Shown here: positions 38,049 to 48,768 of the stretch, piece after piece
Layout: every line of letters begins with the position of its first letter
Numbering within the stretch: position 1 is the first letter of the stretch
Assembly: GCF_004211955.1 (NCBI RefSeq)
Contig: NZ_RHJI01000015.1
Location: forward strand, 62,001 to 126,000
Direction of reading: 5' to 3'
Source of the DNA: Escherichia sp. E1V33
GTDB taxonomy: Bacteria > Pseudomonadota > Gammaproteobacteria > Enterobacterales > Enterobacteriaceae
Length of the DNA: 64,000 nt
Made by a program: the position numbers and the translations under genes
Notes under the pieces: model-generated
The model's database searches: none
Seen by the model: the letters and a program-made list of their open reading frames with translations, nothing else
What the model was told of the DNA's origin: nothing

Positions 38049-41000
38049 ATGAATAAGAAATTTAAATATAAGAAATCGCTTTTAGCGGCTATTTTGAGCG
38101 CAACCCTGTTAGCCGGTTGTGATGGCGGTGGTTCCGGATCTTCCTCCGATACGCCGCCTGTAGATTCTGGAACAGGGTCTTTGCCGGAAGTGAAACCTGA
38201 TCCAACACCAAACCCGGAGCCGACGCCTGACCCTGAACCTACGCCGGATCCGACACCTGAACCAGAGCCAACACCAGAACCGGAGCCAGAACCTGTTCCG
38301 ACGAAAACGGGTTATCTGACCCTGGGCGGAAGCCAGCGAGTAACCGGTGCTAAATGTAATGGTGAAAACAGCGACGGCTTTACTTTTACACCTGGCGAGA
38401 ACGTTACTTGCGTGGCGGGTAACACGACAATTGCCACCTTCAACACTCAGTCAGAAGCTGCGCGTAGCTTGCGTGCGGTTGAAAAAGTGTCGTTTAGCCT
38501 TGAGGACGCGCAAGAACTGGCGGGCTCCGATGACAAGAAAAGCAATGCGGTTTCGCTGGTAACGTCCAGTAACAGCTGTCCGGCGAATACAGAACAGGTT
38601 TGTCTGACGTTCTCCTCGGTGATCGAGAGTAAACGCTTCGACTCGCTGTATAAGCAAATCGATCTGGCACCGGAAGAGTTCAAAAAGCTGGTCAATGAAG
38701 AGGTGGAAAACAATGCCGCAACCGATAAAGCGCCATCCACTCATACCTCTCCGGTCGTGCCAGTCACCACACCGGGAACAAAACCGGATCTGAACGCTTC
38801 CTTCGTGTCGGCTAACGCGGAACAGTTTTATCAGTATCAACCTACGGAAATCATTCGCTCCGAAGGCCGACTGGTAGATAGCATGGGCAATGGTGTGGTT
38901 GGCGTAAATTACTACACCAGCTCAGGCCGTGGCGTAACTGGCGAAAACGGCAAATTCAATTTCAGCTGGGGCGAAACCATCTCCTTTGGTATCGACACCT
39001 TTGAACTGGGCTCAGTACGCGGCAATAAGTCGACAATTGCATTGACTGAGTTGGGCGACGAAGTTCGCGGCGCGAATATTGATCAGCTTATTCATCGTTA
39101 TTCCCAGGCCGGAAAAAATGATGAGCGTGAAGTGCCGGACGTAGTGCGCCAGGTCTTTGCCGAATATCCCAACGTGATCAACGAGATTATCAATCTCTCG
39201 TTATCCAATGGCGAGGCGTTGAGCGAAGGCGATCAAACCTTTGAGCGGACAAACGAATTTCTTGAGCAGTTTGAATCCGGGCAGGCTAAAGAGATTGATA
39301 CGGCGATTTGTGACTCCCTTGGGGGCTGCAACTCTCAGCGTTGGTTCTCGTTGACAGCACGCAATGTTAACGAAGGTCAGATTCAGGGCGTTATCAACAA
39401 GCTGTGGGGTGTGGATAAAGATTACAAATCTGTGACGAAATTCCACGTATTCCATGACTCTACCAACTTCTATGGCAGCACCGGTAATGCGCGCGGTCAG
39501 GCGGTGGTAAATATCTCCAACGCGGCATTCCCGATTCTGATGGCGCGTAATGATAAAAACTACTGGCTGGCCTTCGGCGAAAAACGCGCCTGGGATAAAA
39601 ACGAGCTGGCGTACATTACTGAAGCGCCTTCTCTTGTTGAGCCGGAAAACGTTACGCGCGATACCGCCACCTTTAACCTGCCGTTTATTTCGCTGGGGCA
39701 AGTGGGCGATGGCAAGCTGATGGTTATCGGTAACCCACACTACAACAGCATTTTGCGTTGCCCGAACGGTTACAGCTGGAACGGGGGCGTTAATAAAGAC
39801 GGGCAGTGTACGCTCAGCGGTGATTCAGATGACATGAAGCACTTCATGCAGAACGTGTTGCGCTATCTGTCAAATAATCGCTGGTTGCCGGATGCAAAAT
39901 CCAATATGACCGTGGGTACTAACCTGGACACGGTGTATTTCAAAAAACACGGGCAGGTTACAGGAAACAGTGCTGCGTTCGGCTTCCATCCGGATTTTGC
40001 GGGTATCTCCGTTGAGCATTTAAGTAGCTATGGCGATCTCGATCCGCAGGAAATGCCGCTGCTGATCCTTAACGGCTTTGAGTATGTGACTCAGGTGGGG
40101 GGCGATCCCTATGCCGTGCCTCTGCGTGCAGATACCAGCAAACCGAAGCTGACCCAGCAGGATGTGACCGATCTGATCGCCTATCTGAACAAAGGTGGCT
40201 CGGTGCTGATCATGGAAAACGTGATGAGCAATCTTAAGGAAGAGAGCGCGTCTGGCTTTGTGCGTCTGCTGGATGCCGCAGGCCTGTCAATGGCACTGAA
40301 CAAGTCGGTGGTGAATAACGATCCGCAGGGGTATCCGGATCGCGTTCGTCAGCGTCGAGCGACTGGCATCTGGGTTTATGAACGTTATCCGGTTGTGGAA
40401 GGTGAGCTGCCGTACACCATTGATTCCCAAACAGGAAAAGTTACCTGGAAATATCAGATTGATAACAAACCTGATAAGAAACCGAAACTGGAAGTTGCTA
40501 GCTGGCAGGAGGAAGTTGAGGGCAAACAGGTAACGCGTTATGCCTTTATTGATGAAGCGGAATACACAACAAAAGAATCTCTGGATGCTGCGAAGAAGAA
40601 AATTCTGGATACTTTCAAGGGATTAAAGGAGTGTACGGACCCGACATATCACTACGAGGTCAACTGTCTGGAATACCGTCCTGGCACGAACGTTCCGGTA
40701 ACCGGTGGCATGTATGTTCCGCAGTATACGCAACTGAATCTCAGCGCCGACACTGCGAAAGCAATGGTGCAGGCGGCGGATTTAGGCACCAACATTCAGC
40801 GTCTGTATCAGCACGAGCTTTACTTCCGTACCAATGGTCGCAAAGGTGAGCGTCTGAGCAGCGTCGATCTGGAACGTCTGTACCAGAACATGTCGGTCTG
40901 GCTGTGGAATAAAATTGAATATCGCTATGAAAACGACAAGGATGACGAGCTGGGCTTTAAAACGTTCACTGAGTTCCTGAACTGCTACGCCAACAATGCC

Positions 41001-42596
41001 TATAACGAAGGCACGCAGTGTTCTGCAGATCTGAAAAAATCGCTTGTCGATAACAACATGATCTACGGTGACGGTAGCAGCAAAGCAGGCATGATGAACC
41101 CGAGCTACCCGCTCAACTATATGGAAAAACCGCTGACGCGCCTGATGCTGGGGCGTTCCTGGTGGGATCTGAACATCAAGGTTGATGTCGAGAAGTATCC
41201 GGGGGCGGTATCGGCTGAAGGTGAGAAGGTTACTGAAACCATCAGCCTGTACTCGAATCCGACCAAATGGTTTGCGGGTAACATGCAGTCTACTGGTCTG
41301 TGGGCTCCGGCTCAGCAGGAAGTCAGCATTAAGTCCAATGCGAACGTTCCTGTGACTGTCACCGTGGCGCTGGCCGACGATCTGACCGGACGCGAGAAGC
41401 ATGAAGTCGCGCTGAACCGTCCGCCAAAAGTGACTAAAACCTATGATCTGAAAGCCAATGGTGAGGTGACCTTCAAGGTTCCTTATGGCGGTCTGATTTA
41501 TATCAAGGGCGACAGCCCAACGAATGAGTCAGCCAACTTCACCTTTACTGGCGTGGTAAAAGCGCCGTTCTATAAAGACGGTAAATGGAAAAACGCTCTG
41601 AACTCACCGGCTCCGCTGGGTGAGCTGGAGTCAGACTCTTTCGTCTACACCACACCGAAGAAGAACCTTGAGGCCAGCAATTACAAGGGCGGTCTGGAAC
41701 AATTCGCTAAAGATCTGGATACCTTTGCCAGCTCGATGAATGACTTCTACGGTCGTGATGATGAAGACGGTAAGCACCGGATGTTTACCTATAAAGCATT
41801 GACGGGTCACAAACATCGTTTCACCAACGATGTGCAGATCTCCATCGGTGATGCGCACTCTGGTTATCCGGTGATGAACAGCAGCTTCTCGCCGAACAGC
41901 ACCACGCTGCCGACGACGCCGCTGAACGACTGGCTGATCTGGCACGAAGTAGGGCACAACGCTGCAGAAACGCCGCTGACTGTACCGGGCGCAACTGAAG
42001 TGGCGAACAACGTGCTGGCGCTGTACATGCAGGATCGTTATCTCGGCAAGATGAACCGTGTCGCTGACGATATTACCGTCGCGCCGGAATATCTGGACGA
42101 GAGCAACGGTCAGGCATGGGCACGCGGCGGTGCGGGTGACCGTCTGCTGATGTACGCGCAGCTGAAGGAGTGGGCTGAGAAGAACTTTGATATCAAGAAA
42201 TGGTATCCAGAAGGTGAATTGCCTAAGTTCTACAGCGAGCGTGAAGGGATGAAAGGCTGGAACCTGTTCCAGTTGATGCACCGTAAAGCACGTGGCGATG
42301 ATGTTGGCAAAACCAAGTTTGGCGAAAGAAATTACTGTGCTGAGTCCAACGGTAACGCTGCGGACACGCTGATGCTGTGTGCATCCTGGGTCGCTCAGAC
42401 GGACCTTTCCGCATTCTTTAAGAAATGGAATCCGGGCGCGAATGCTTACCAGTTGCCGGGAGCGACAGAGATGAACTTCGAGGGCGGTGTGAGCCAGTCG
42501 GCTTACGAGACGCTGGCGGCGCTTGGTCTGCCGAAACCGCAGCAAGGGCCGGAAACCATTAATCAGGTTACCGAGCATAAGATGTCAGCCGAGTAA
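38049..42596 (+). CDS. sslE: SslE (YghJ), secreted lipoprotein M60-like metalloprotease
   Basis: This 1515-residue surface lipoprotein is known to cut mucin and to be secreted by the T2SS encoded next to it. Its signal ends in the lipobox LLAGC (Cys about 27). A proline-rich repeat of Pro-Glu-Pro-Thr type units (about 45-85) tethers the body. The M60-like protease domain has the zinc motif HEVGH (residues 1299-1303; Glu1300 catalytic) with a likely third ligand Glu a few residues on. The ATG at 38049 lacks a ribosome site; an in-frame TTG at 38031 would add six residues. It differs in patches from K-12 YghJ as I recall it. Confidence 0.95.
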   Translation: MNKKFKYKKSLLAAILSATLLAGCDGGGSGSSSDTPPVDSGTGSLPEVKPDPTPNPEPTPDPEPTPDPTPEPEPTPEPEPEPVPTKTGYLTLGGSQRVTGAKCNGENSDGFTFTPGENVTCVAGNTTIATFNTQSEAARSLRAVEKVSFSLEDAQELAGSDDKKSNAVSLVTSSNSCPANTEQVCLTFSSVIESKRFDSLYKQIDLAPEEFKKLVNEEVENNAATDKAPSTHTSPVVPVTTPGTKPDLNASFVSANAEQFYQYQPTEIIRSEGRLVDSMGNGVVGVNYYTSSGRGVTGENGKFNFSWGETISFGIDTFELGSVRGNKSTIALTELGDEVRGANIDQLIHRYSQAGKNDEREVPDVVRQVFAEYPNVINEIINLSLSNGEALSEGDQTFERTNEFLEQFESGQAKEIDTAICDSLGGCNSQRWFSLTARNVNEGQIQGVINKLWGVDKDYKSVTKFHVFHDSTNFYGSTGNARGQAVVNISNAAFPILMARNDKNYWLAFGEKRAWDKNELAYITEAPSLVEPENVTRDTATFNLPFISLGQVGDGKLMVIGNPHYNSILRCPNGYSWNGGVNKDGQCTLSGDSDDMKHFMQNVLRYLSNNRWLPDAKSNMTVGTNLDTVYFKKHGQVTGNSAAFGFHPDFAGISVEHLSSYGDLDPQEMPLLILNGFEYVTQVGGDPYAVPLRADTSKPKLTQQDVTDLIAYLNKGGSVLIMENVMSNLKEESASGFVRLLDAAGLSMALNKSVVNNDPQGYPDRVRQRRATGIWVYERYPVVEGELPYTIDSQTGKVTWKYQIDNKPDKKPKLEVASWQEEVEGKQVTRYAFIDEAEYTTKESLDAAKKKILDTFKGLKECTDPTYHYEVNCLEYRPGTNVPVTGGMYVPQYTQLNLSADTAKAMVQAADLGTNIQRLYQHELYFRTNGRKGERLSSVDLERLYQNMSVWLWNKIEYRYENDKDDELGFKTFTEFLNCYANNAYNEGTQCSADLKKSLVDNNMIYGDGSSKAGMMNPSYPLNYMEKPLTRLMLGRSWWDLNIKVDVEKYPGAVSAEGEKVTETISLYSNPTKWFAGNMQSTGLWAPAQQEVSIKSNANVPVTVTVALADDLTGREKHEVALNRPPKVTKTYDLKANGEVTFKVPYGGLIYIKGDSPTNESANFTFTGVVKAPFYKDGKWKNALNSPAPLGELESDSFVYTTPKKNLEASNYKGGLEQFAKDLDTFASSMNDFYGRDDEDGKHRMFTYKALTGHKHRFTNDVQISIGDAHSGYPVMNSSFSPNSTTLPTTPLNDWLIWHEVGHNAAETPLTVPGATEVANNVLALYMQDRYLGKMNRVADDITVAPEYLDESNGQAWARGGAGDRLLMYAQLKEWAEKNFDIKKWYPEGELPKFYSEREGMKGWNLFQLMHRKARGDDVGKTKFGERNYCAESNGNAADTLMLCASWVAQTDLSAFFKKWNPGANAYQLPGATEMNFEGGVSQSAYETLAALGLPKPQQGPETINQVTEHKMSAE

Positions 42597-42604
42597 GCCT
42601 GTAT

Positions 42605-42898
42605 GCCGGATAAGGCGCTCGCGCCGCATCCGGCATGAAATAAGGCGCACCGGGTCAACACATATGCCCGATGCGCAAGCTTATCGGGCCTACAGAGAGG
42701 GAAAGCTGCGTTTATTTGCGTTGGCAGACACTTGTAGGCCGGATAAGGCGCTCGCGCCGCATCCGGCATGATATAAGGCGCATCGGGTTAACACATATGC
42801 CCGATGCGCCATCTTATCGGGTCTTCAGGGAAAGCCGCGATTACTTGCGTTGGCAGATACCTGTAGGCCGGATAAGGCGTTTTACGCCGCATCCGGCA
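42605..42898. repeat. BIME array of five REP elements
   Basis: REP units of alternating orientation lie at 42605-42635 (forward), 42666-42693 (inverted), 42734-42768 (forward), 42799-42826 (inverted) and 42863-42898 (forward). Forward copies recur about every 130 bases with conserved spacers (GCGTT...TTGCGTTGGCAGA), so a forward-inverted pair plus linker is the repeated unit. The array fills the whole gap between sslE and pppA and can fold into strong hairpins in the mRNA. Confidence 0.9.
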
Positions 42899-42922
42899 AG
42901 TTACAACAAACAACCTTTAACC

Positions 42923-43732
42923 ATGCTTTTTGATGTTTTTCAGCAATACCCCGCGGCGATGCCCGTCCTGGCAACCGTCGGAGGATTAATCATCGGTAGT
43001 TTTTTGAATGTGGTGATTTGGCGTTACCCCATCATGCTGCGCCAACAAATGGCGGAGTTTCACGGTGAAATGCCGAGTGCGCAGTCAAAAATAAGCCTGG
43101 CGCTGCCACGTTCGCACTGTCCACATTGTCAGCAGACCATCCGCGTTCGTGACAATATTCCGCTGCTCTCCTGGCTGATGCTCAAAGGGCGCTGCCGCGA
43201 TTGTCAGGCGAAAATCAGCAAGCGTTATCCGCTGGTGGAGTTATTGACAGCACTCGCTTTTTTGCTGGCGAGCCTGGTGTGGCCGGAAAGTGGATGGGCG
43301 CTGGCGGTGATGATATTATCCGCCTGGCTGATTGCCGCGAGCATCATCGACCTCGATCACCAATGGCTGCCCGATGTTTTTACTCAGGGCGTATTGTGGA
43401 CAGGACTGATTGCGGCATGGGCGCAGCAGAGTCCGCTCACGCTACAAGATGCAGTCACCGGCGTCCTGGTGGGGTTTATCACTTTTTACTCGCTGCGTTG
43501 GATAGCCGGAATAGTTCTGCGTAAAGAAGCATTAGGCATGGGCGATGTATTATTGTTCGCTGCTTTAGGTGGCTGGGTGGGGGCGTTGTTGCTGCCCAAT
43601 GTTGCTTTAATCGCCTCATGCTGCGGCCTGATATATGCCGTTATTACAAAAAGAGGATCAACCACACTGCCTTTTGGACCGTGTTTAAGTCTGGGCGGTA
43701 TAGCAACACTTTATCTACAGGCATTGTTTTAA
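42923..43732 (+). CDS. pppA: Prepilin leader peptidase PppA
   Basis: This 269-residue inner-membrane aspartyl protease removes the leader and N-methylates the type II secretion pseudopilins. The cytoplasmic zinc loop has Cys66, Cys69, Cys91 and Cys94 (CPHC, CRDC). The catalytic aspartates are in [11 protein letters not shown] and GMGDVLLF. Eight hydrophobic segments fit the family. The ATG at 42923 has no obvious ribosome site and lies just 24 bases after the last REP, so translation may be weak. Confidence 0.93.
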   Translation: MLFDVFQQYPAAMPVLATVGGLIIGSFLNVVIWRYPIMLRQQMAEFHGEMPSAQSKISLALPRSHCPHCQQTIRVRDNIPLLSWLMLKGRCRDCQAKISKRYPLVELLTALAFLLASLVWPESGWALAVMILSAWLIAASIIDLDHQWLPDVFTQGVLWTGLIAAWAQQSPLTLQDAVTGVLVGFITFYSLRWIAGIVLRKEALGMGDVLLFAALGGWVGALLLPNVALIASCCGLIYAVITKRGSTTLPFGPCLSLGGIATLYLQALF

Positions 43733-43797
43733 TGATAACCACGTCATTATCGAAGTGACATTTTAACTCTTATTAATAACCTTAGAGATTATTTACC

Positions 43798-44208
43798 ATG
43801 TCGATAAAACAGATGCCAGGGAGGGTATTAATATCGCTATTGTTGAGCGTTACAGGATTATTAAGTGGCTGTGCCAGCCATAATGAAAACGCCAGTTTGC
43901 TGGCGAAAAAACAGGCGCAAAATATCAGCCAAAACCTGCCGATTAAATCTGCGGGATATACCTTAGTGCTGGCGCAAAGTAGCGGCACGACGGTAAAAAT
44001 GACCATTATCAGCGAAGTGGGTGCTCAGACCACGCAGACGCCTGATGCCTTTTTAACCAGCTATCAACGACAAATGTGCGCTGACCCAACGGTGAAATTA
44101 ATGATCACCGAGGGAATTAATTACAGCATAACGATTAATGATACACGTACAGGTAACCAGTATCAGCGGAAACTGGATCGTACCACCTGTGGAATAGTCA
44201 AAGCATAA
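43798..44208 (+). CDS. yghG: YghG, T2SS pilotin lipoprotein (GspS-beta/AspS type)
   Basis: This 136-residue lipoprotein has the lipobox LLSGC (Cys25). YghG is the pilotin that guides the secretin GspD to the outer membrane in this T2SS class. The mature part contains two further cysteines (MCADPT, TTCGIV) that could form the disulfide known in AspS proteins. It lies directly upstream of gspC. Confidence 0.92.
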   Translation: MSIKQMPGRVLISLLLSVTGLLSGCASHNENASLLAKKQAQNISQNLPIKSAGYTLVLAQSSGTTVKMTIISEVGAQTTQTPDAFLTSYQRQMCADPTVKLMITEGINYSITINDTRTGNQYQRKLDRTTCGIVKA

Positions 44209-44225
44209 CGTCGGGTAAATATAAA

Positions 44226-45185
44226 TTGGCGCGGGTTGTTTTTCGTGACGCACGAGTTTATTTCATTCAATGGCTGACTAAAATTCGTCACACTCTTAGC
44301 CAGAGACAATCTCTTAATACAGATAAAGAGCATCTGCGCAAAATTGCACGCGGGATGTTCTGGCTGATGCTGCTTATTATTTCTGCAAAAATGGCGTATT
44401 CACTCTGGCGCTATTTCTCCTTTTCTGCGGAATATACGGCGGTTTCTCAATCGGTGAATAAACCGACCCGTGCGGATGCAAAAGCGTTCGATAAAAAAGA
44501 CGTGCAATTAATCAGCCAACAAAACTGGTTTGGCAAATATCAGCCCGTCGCCGCACCGGTAAAACAACCTGAACCTGCGCCTGTGGCAGAAACGCGTCTT
44601 AATGTGGTGCTGCGGGGGATCGCCTTTGGTGCCAGACCCGGCGCGGTTATTGAAGAAGGCGGTAAACAGCAGGTCTATTTGCAGGGTGAACGGCTTGGTT
44701 CTCACAACGCGGTAATTGAGGAAATCAATCGCGACCATGTGATGCTGCGCTATCAGGGAAAAATAGAGCGTCTGAGTCTGGCTGAAGAGGAGCGTTCCAC
44801 GGTTGCTGTGACCCGCCAAAAAGCCGCCAGTGACGAAGCAAAGCAAGCTGTTGCTGAACCTGCTGCCAGTGCGCCCGTTGAGATCCCGGCAGCCGTGCGT
44901 CAGGCACTGGCGAAAGATCCGCAGAAAATTTTTAACTATATCCAGCTTACGCCTGTGCGTAAGGAGGGGATTGTCGGTTATGCAGTGAAACCGGGGGCAG
45001 ATCGTTCTCTGTTCGATGCCAGCGGTTTCAAGGAAGGCGATATCGCCATTGCGCTAAATCAGCAGGATTTCACTGATCCACGAGCAATGATTGCTCTGAT
45101 GCGGCAGTTACCTTCAATGGATTCCATTCAACTTACGGTTTTACGCAAGGGTGCGCGCTACGACATTTCCATCGCGCTGCGCTAA
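44226..45185 (+). CDS. gspC: T2SS inner-membrane protein GspC
   Basis: This protein of about 319 residues links the inner-membrane platform to the secretin. A single membrane helix (about 44-63, GMFWLMLLIISAKMAYSLWRY) is followed by the homology region (LNVVLRGIAFG, about 125-190) and a C-terminal PDZ domain (about 225-319). The frame opens at a TTG at 44226 with little ribosome-site support; a start closer to the helix is possible. It is intact here, whereas I recall the K-12 operon as incomplete in this part. Confidence 0.88.
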   Translation: MARVVFRDARVYFIQWLTKIRHTLSQRQSLNTDKEHLRKIARGMFWLMLLIISAKMAYSLWRYFSFSAEYTAVSQSVNKPTRADAKAFDKKDVQLISQQNWFGKYQPVAAPVKQPEPAPVAETRLNVVLRGIAFGARPGAVIEEGGKQQVYLQGERLGSHNAVIEEINRDHVMLRYQGKIERLSLAEEERSTVAVTRQKAASDEAKQAVAEPAASAPVEIPAAVRQALAKDPQKIFNYIQLTPVRKEGIVGYAVKPGADRSLFDASGFKEGDIAIALNQQDFTDPRAMIALMRQLPSMDSIQLTVLRKGARYDISIALR

Positions 45186-45214
45186 CCGCATTTAATCCAG
45201 GAGAATCATTCATC

Positions 45215-47275
45215 GTGTTTTGGCGTGATATTACGTTGTCGGTCTGGCGTAAGAAGACAACTGGCCTCAAAACAAAAAAGCGTTTACTGCCGCTGGTGCT
45301 GGCAGCGGCATTATGCAGTTCACCGGTCTGGGCGGAAGAAGCCACTTTCACCGCTAATTTTAAAGATACCGACCTGAAATCGTTCATCGAAACCGTCGGC
45401 GCTAACCTTAATAAGACCATCATTATGGGGCCGGGCGTACAGGGAAAAGTGAGTATTCGCACCATGACCCCGCTCAATGAACGCCAGTATTACCAGCTAT
45501 TCCTTAACCTGCTGGAAGCGCAGGGCTATGCGGTCGTACCGATGGAAAACGATGTGCTGAAGGTGGTGAAATCCAGCGCCGCAAAAGTTGAGCCGCTGCC
45601 GCTGGTCGGTGAAGGTAGCGACAACTACGCGGGCGATGAAATGGTCACCAAAGTAGTGCCGGTACGTAATGTGTCGGTACGCGAGCTGGCACCGATTCTG
45701 CGCCAGATGATCGACAGCGCAGGCTCAGGCAACGTTGTTAATTACGATCCCTCCAACGTGATTATGCTCACCGGACGTGCCTCCGTCGTGGAGCGCCTGA
45801 CGGAAGTGATCCAGCGTGTGGATCATGCGGGAAATCGCACTGAAGAGGTGATCCCGCTGGATAACGCCTCGGCTTCGGAAATTGCCCGCGTGCTGGAAAG
45901 CCTGACTAAAAACAGCGGCGAGAATCAGCCAGCAACGCTGAAATCTCAAATTGTCGCCGACGAACGCACCAACAGTGTGATTGTCAGTGGTGACCCCGCC
46001 ACGCGGGACAAAATGCGCCGCCTGATCCGTCGCCTGGACTCAGAAATGGAACGCAGCGGCAACAGCCAGGTTTTCTATCTCAAATACAGCAAAGCCGAAG
46101 ATCTGGTCGATGTACTGAAGCAGGTCAGCGGCACGCTCACGGCGGCTAAAGAAGAGGCGGAAGGCACGGTCGGTAGCGGGCGTGAGGTTGTCTCCATCGC
46201 CGCCAGCAAACACAGTAATGCCCTGATTGTAACCGCGCCGCAGGACATCATGCAGTCGCTGCAAAGCGTTATTGAACAACTGGATATTCGCCGTGCTCAG
46301 GTGCATGTCGAGGCGTTGATCGTGGAAGTGGCCGAAGGCAGTAATATCAACTTCGGCGTGCAGTGGGCGTCGAAAGATGCCGGATTAATGCAGTTTGCTA
46401 ATGGTACGCAGATCCCTATCGGTACGCTGGGGGCAGCCATTTCTCAGGCGAAACCGCAGAAAGGTTCTACGGTGATCAGCGAAAACGGCGCCACCACCAT
46501 TAACCCGGATACCAACGGCGATCTCTCCACGCTCGCCCAGCTTCTTTCCGGCTTTAGCGGTACGGCGGTTGGCGTGGTGAAAGGCGACTGGATGGCGCTG
46601 GTACAGGCGGTTAAAAACGACTCCAGTTCTAACGTGCTCTCCACGCCGAGCATCACCACGCTGGACAACCAGGAAGCCTTCTTCATGGTGGGCCAGGATG
46701 TTCCGGTATTAACCGGATCTACCGTTGGCTCCAATAACAGCAACCCTTTCAACACAGTAGAGAGGAAAAAAGTCGGCATCATGCTGAAAGTCACGCCGCA
46801 GATTAACGAAGGTAACGCGGTACAGATGGTGATTGAGCAGGAAGTCTCGAAGGTGGAAGGACAGACCAGCCTCGACGTCGTGTTTGGTGAGCGCAAACTG
46901 AAAACCACCGTGCTGGCTAACGATGGTGAGCTGATTGTGCTTGGCGGTCTGATGGACGACCAGGCGGGAGAAAGCGTGGCGAAAGTGCCGCTGCTGGGCG
47001 ATATCCCATTGATTGGTAACCTGTTTAAATCCACGGCGGATAAAAAAGAAAAACGTAACCTGATGGTGTTTATCCGTCCAACCATTCTGCGTGACGGTAT
47101 GGCGGCAGACGGTGTGTCGCAGCGCAAATATAACTATATGCGCGCCGAGCAGATCTATCGTGATGAGCAAGGCTTAAGCCTGATGCCGCACACTGCGCAG
47201 CCGGTACTGCCAGCGCAAAACCAGGCCTTACCACCGGAAGTACGCGCATTCCTCAATGCCGGGAGAACGCGTTAA
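45215..47275 (+). CDS. gspD: T2SS secretin GspD
   Basis: This 686-residue outer-membrane secretin has a signal peptide that probably ends after Ala40 (SSPVWA). N0-N3 ring domains lie at about 45-340 and the secretin core at about 345-620 ([43 protein letters not shown]), followed by a short S-domain that the pilotin may bind. The GTG at 45215 follows AGGAG at 45199-45203. It shares one base with gspE (TAATG). Confidence 0.95.
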   Translation: MFWRDITLSVWRKKTTGLKTKKRLLPLVLAAALCSSPVWAEEATFTANFKDTDLKSFIETVGANLNKTIIMGPGVQGKVSIRTMTPLNERQYYQLFLNLLEAQGYAVVPMENDVLKVVKSSAAKVEPLPLVGEGSDNYAGDEMVTKVVPVRNVSVRELAPILRQMIDSAGSGNVVNYDPSNVIMLTGRASVVERLTEVIQRVDHAGNRTEEVIPLDNASASEIARVLESLTKNSGENQPATLKSQIVADERTNSVIVSGDPATRDKMRRLIRRLDSEMERSGNSQVFYLKYSKAEDLVDVLKQVSGTLTAAKEEAEGTVGSGREVVSIAASKHSNALIVTAPQDIMQSLQSVIEQLDIRRAQVHVEALIVEVAEGSNINFGVQWASKDAGLMQFANGTQIPIGTLGAAISQAKPQKGSTVISENGATTINPDTNGDLSTLAQLLSGFSGTAVGVVKGDWMALVQAVKNDSSSNVLSTPSITTLDNQEAFFMVGQDVPVLTGSTVGSNNSNPFNTVERKKVGIMLKVTPQINEGNAVQMVIEQEVSKVEGQTSLDVVFGERKLKTTVLANDGELIVLGGLMDDQAGESVAKVPLLGDIPLIGNLFKSTADKKEKRNLMVFIRPTILRDGMAADGVSQRKYNYMRAEQIYRDEQGLSLMPHTAQPVLPAQNQALPPEVRAFLNAGRTR

Positions 47276-48768
47276 TGGTGCCTGTAGCACAGGAAACCAC
47301 CGCTAACACCGTGCGTCTGCCCTACAGTTTCAGCCGTCGGTTTAGCCTGGTGGCATGGTGCGAAGCGTCGCTGGAGATCCTCCACGTTCATCCGCTATCG
47401 CTCTCTGTTTTGCAGGAGCTGCAGCGGGGGCTGAACGCGCCCTTTACGCTGCGGCAAATCGACGAGGCCGAATTTGAACAGCGGCTGAATGCGGTCTGGC
47501 AGCGGGACTCTTCCGAGGCCCGCCAGCTGATGGAAGATCTCGGTTCTGCTGAGGACTTTTTTACTCTCGCTGAAGAACTGCCGGAAACGGAAGATCTGCT
47601 GGAAAGCGACGACGACGCGCCAATCATCAAACTGATCAACGCCATGCTGGCAGAGGCGATTAAAGAAGGCGCTTCGGATATCCACATCGAGACGTTTGAA
47701 AAGAGTCTGGTGATCCGTTTTCGCGTTGACGGCACATTACATGAAATGCTGCGCCCGGGGCGCAAACTGGCCTCGCTGCTGGTATCGCGTATTAAGGTGA
47801 TGGCGCGGCTGGATATTGCCGAAAAGCGCGTACCGCAGGATGGGCGTATTGCGCTGCTGCTGGGCGGTCGGGCGATTGACGTGCGTGTCTCCACCATGCC
47901 TTCTGCCTGGGGCGAGCGCGTGGTGCTGCGACTGCTGGACAAAAACCAGGCCCGCCTGACGCTGGAGCGTCTGGGGCTTAGCCAGCAACTGACCGCGCAG
48001 TTGCGCCAGCTGTTACACAAACCGCACGGCATCTTTCTGGTGACGGGGCCGACGGGTTCCGGCAAAAGCACCACGCTGTACGCCGGATTGCAGGAGCTGA
48101 ACAACCACTCGCGCAACATTCTCACGGTTGAAGACCCCATCGAATACATGATTGAAGGGATAGGTCAGACGCAGGTTAACACCCGCGTCGGCATGACCTT
48201 CGCCCGTGGCCTGCGCGCGATTTTGCGTCAGGACCCGGATGTGGTGATGGTCGGTGAAATCCGCGATACCGAAACCGCAGAAATCGCTGTCCAGGCATCG
48301 CTTACAGGGCACCTGGTACTTTCCACGCTGCATACCAACACGGCGGTGGGGGCGATCACGCGTTTGCAGGATATGGGCGTGGAGCCTTTCCTGCTCTCTT
48401 CCAGTCTGACGGGCGTGATGGCGCAGCGACTGGTTCGCACGCTGTGCCCCGACTGCCGCCAGCCCGCGTCTGCCACTGACGAAGAAAAACGCCTGCTGGG
48501 AATTACCGACGCGCGTACCGTCACTCTGTACCATCCGCAGGGCTGCCCCGCCTGTAATCACAAAGGTTTCCGCGGACGTACCGCCATCCATGAGCTGATC
48601 GTGGTAGACGCCACATTGCGTGATTTGATCCACCGTCAGGCCGGGGAACTGGAGCTGGAACGTTATGTCCGGCAACACTCTGCGGGTATCCGCAGCAACG
48701 GCATTGAGAAAGTGCTCGCCGGAGAAACCTCTCTCGATGAAGTTCTGCGGGTAACCATGGAGGCGTAA
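47275..48768 (+). CDS. gspE: T2SS ATPase GspE
   Basis: This 497-residue hexameric ATPase drives pseudopilus assembly. Visible are Walker [10 protein letters not shown] at about 258-266, the Asp box ([17 protein letters not shown]), Walker B ([19 protein letters not shown]) and the tetracysteine zinc motif (LCPDC...GCPACNHKG). It overlaps gspD and gspF by one base each. Confidence 0.96.
   Translation: MVPVAQETTANTVRLPYSFSRRFSLVAWCEASLEILHVHPLSLSVLQELQRGLNAPFTLRQIDEAEFEQRLNAVWQRDSSEARQLMEDLGSAEDFFTLAEELPETEDLLESDDDAPIIKLINAMLAEAIKEGASDIHIETFEKSLVIRFRVDGTLHEMLRPGRKLASLLVSRIKVMARLDIAEKRVPQDGRIALLLGGRAIDVRVSTMPSAWGERVVLRLLDKNQARLTLERLGLSQQLTAQLRQLLHKPHGIFLVTGPTGSGKSTTLYAGLQELNNHSRNILTVEDPIEYMIEGIGQTQVNTRVGMTFARGLRAILRQDPDVVMVGEIRDTETAEIAVQASLTGHLVLSTLHTNTAVGAITRLQDMGVEPFLLSSSLTGVMAQRLVRTLCPDCRQPASATDEEKRLLGITDARTVTLYHPQGCPACNHKGFRGRTAIHELIVVDATLRDLIHRQAGELELERYVRQHSAGIRSNGIEKVLAGETSLDEVLRVTMEA

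Noticed and set aside
41631-42578. A 315-codon minus-strand open frame inside sslE
   Set aside because: It lies opposite the M60-like protease domain with the HEVGH motif. Long antisense frames are common in GC-rich codon patterns, and there is no ribosome site or known domain.
42605-42898. Regularly spaced repeats that might suggest a CRISPR array
   Set aside because: The units alternate in orientation and match REP palindromes, the spacers between them are themselves conserved, and no cas genes are near.
47388-48149. A 253-codon minus-strand open frame inside gspE
   Set aside because: It is serine/arginine-rich with no domain, and is opposite the Walker motifs of the ATPase.
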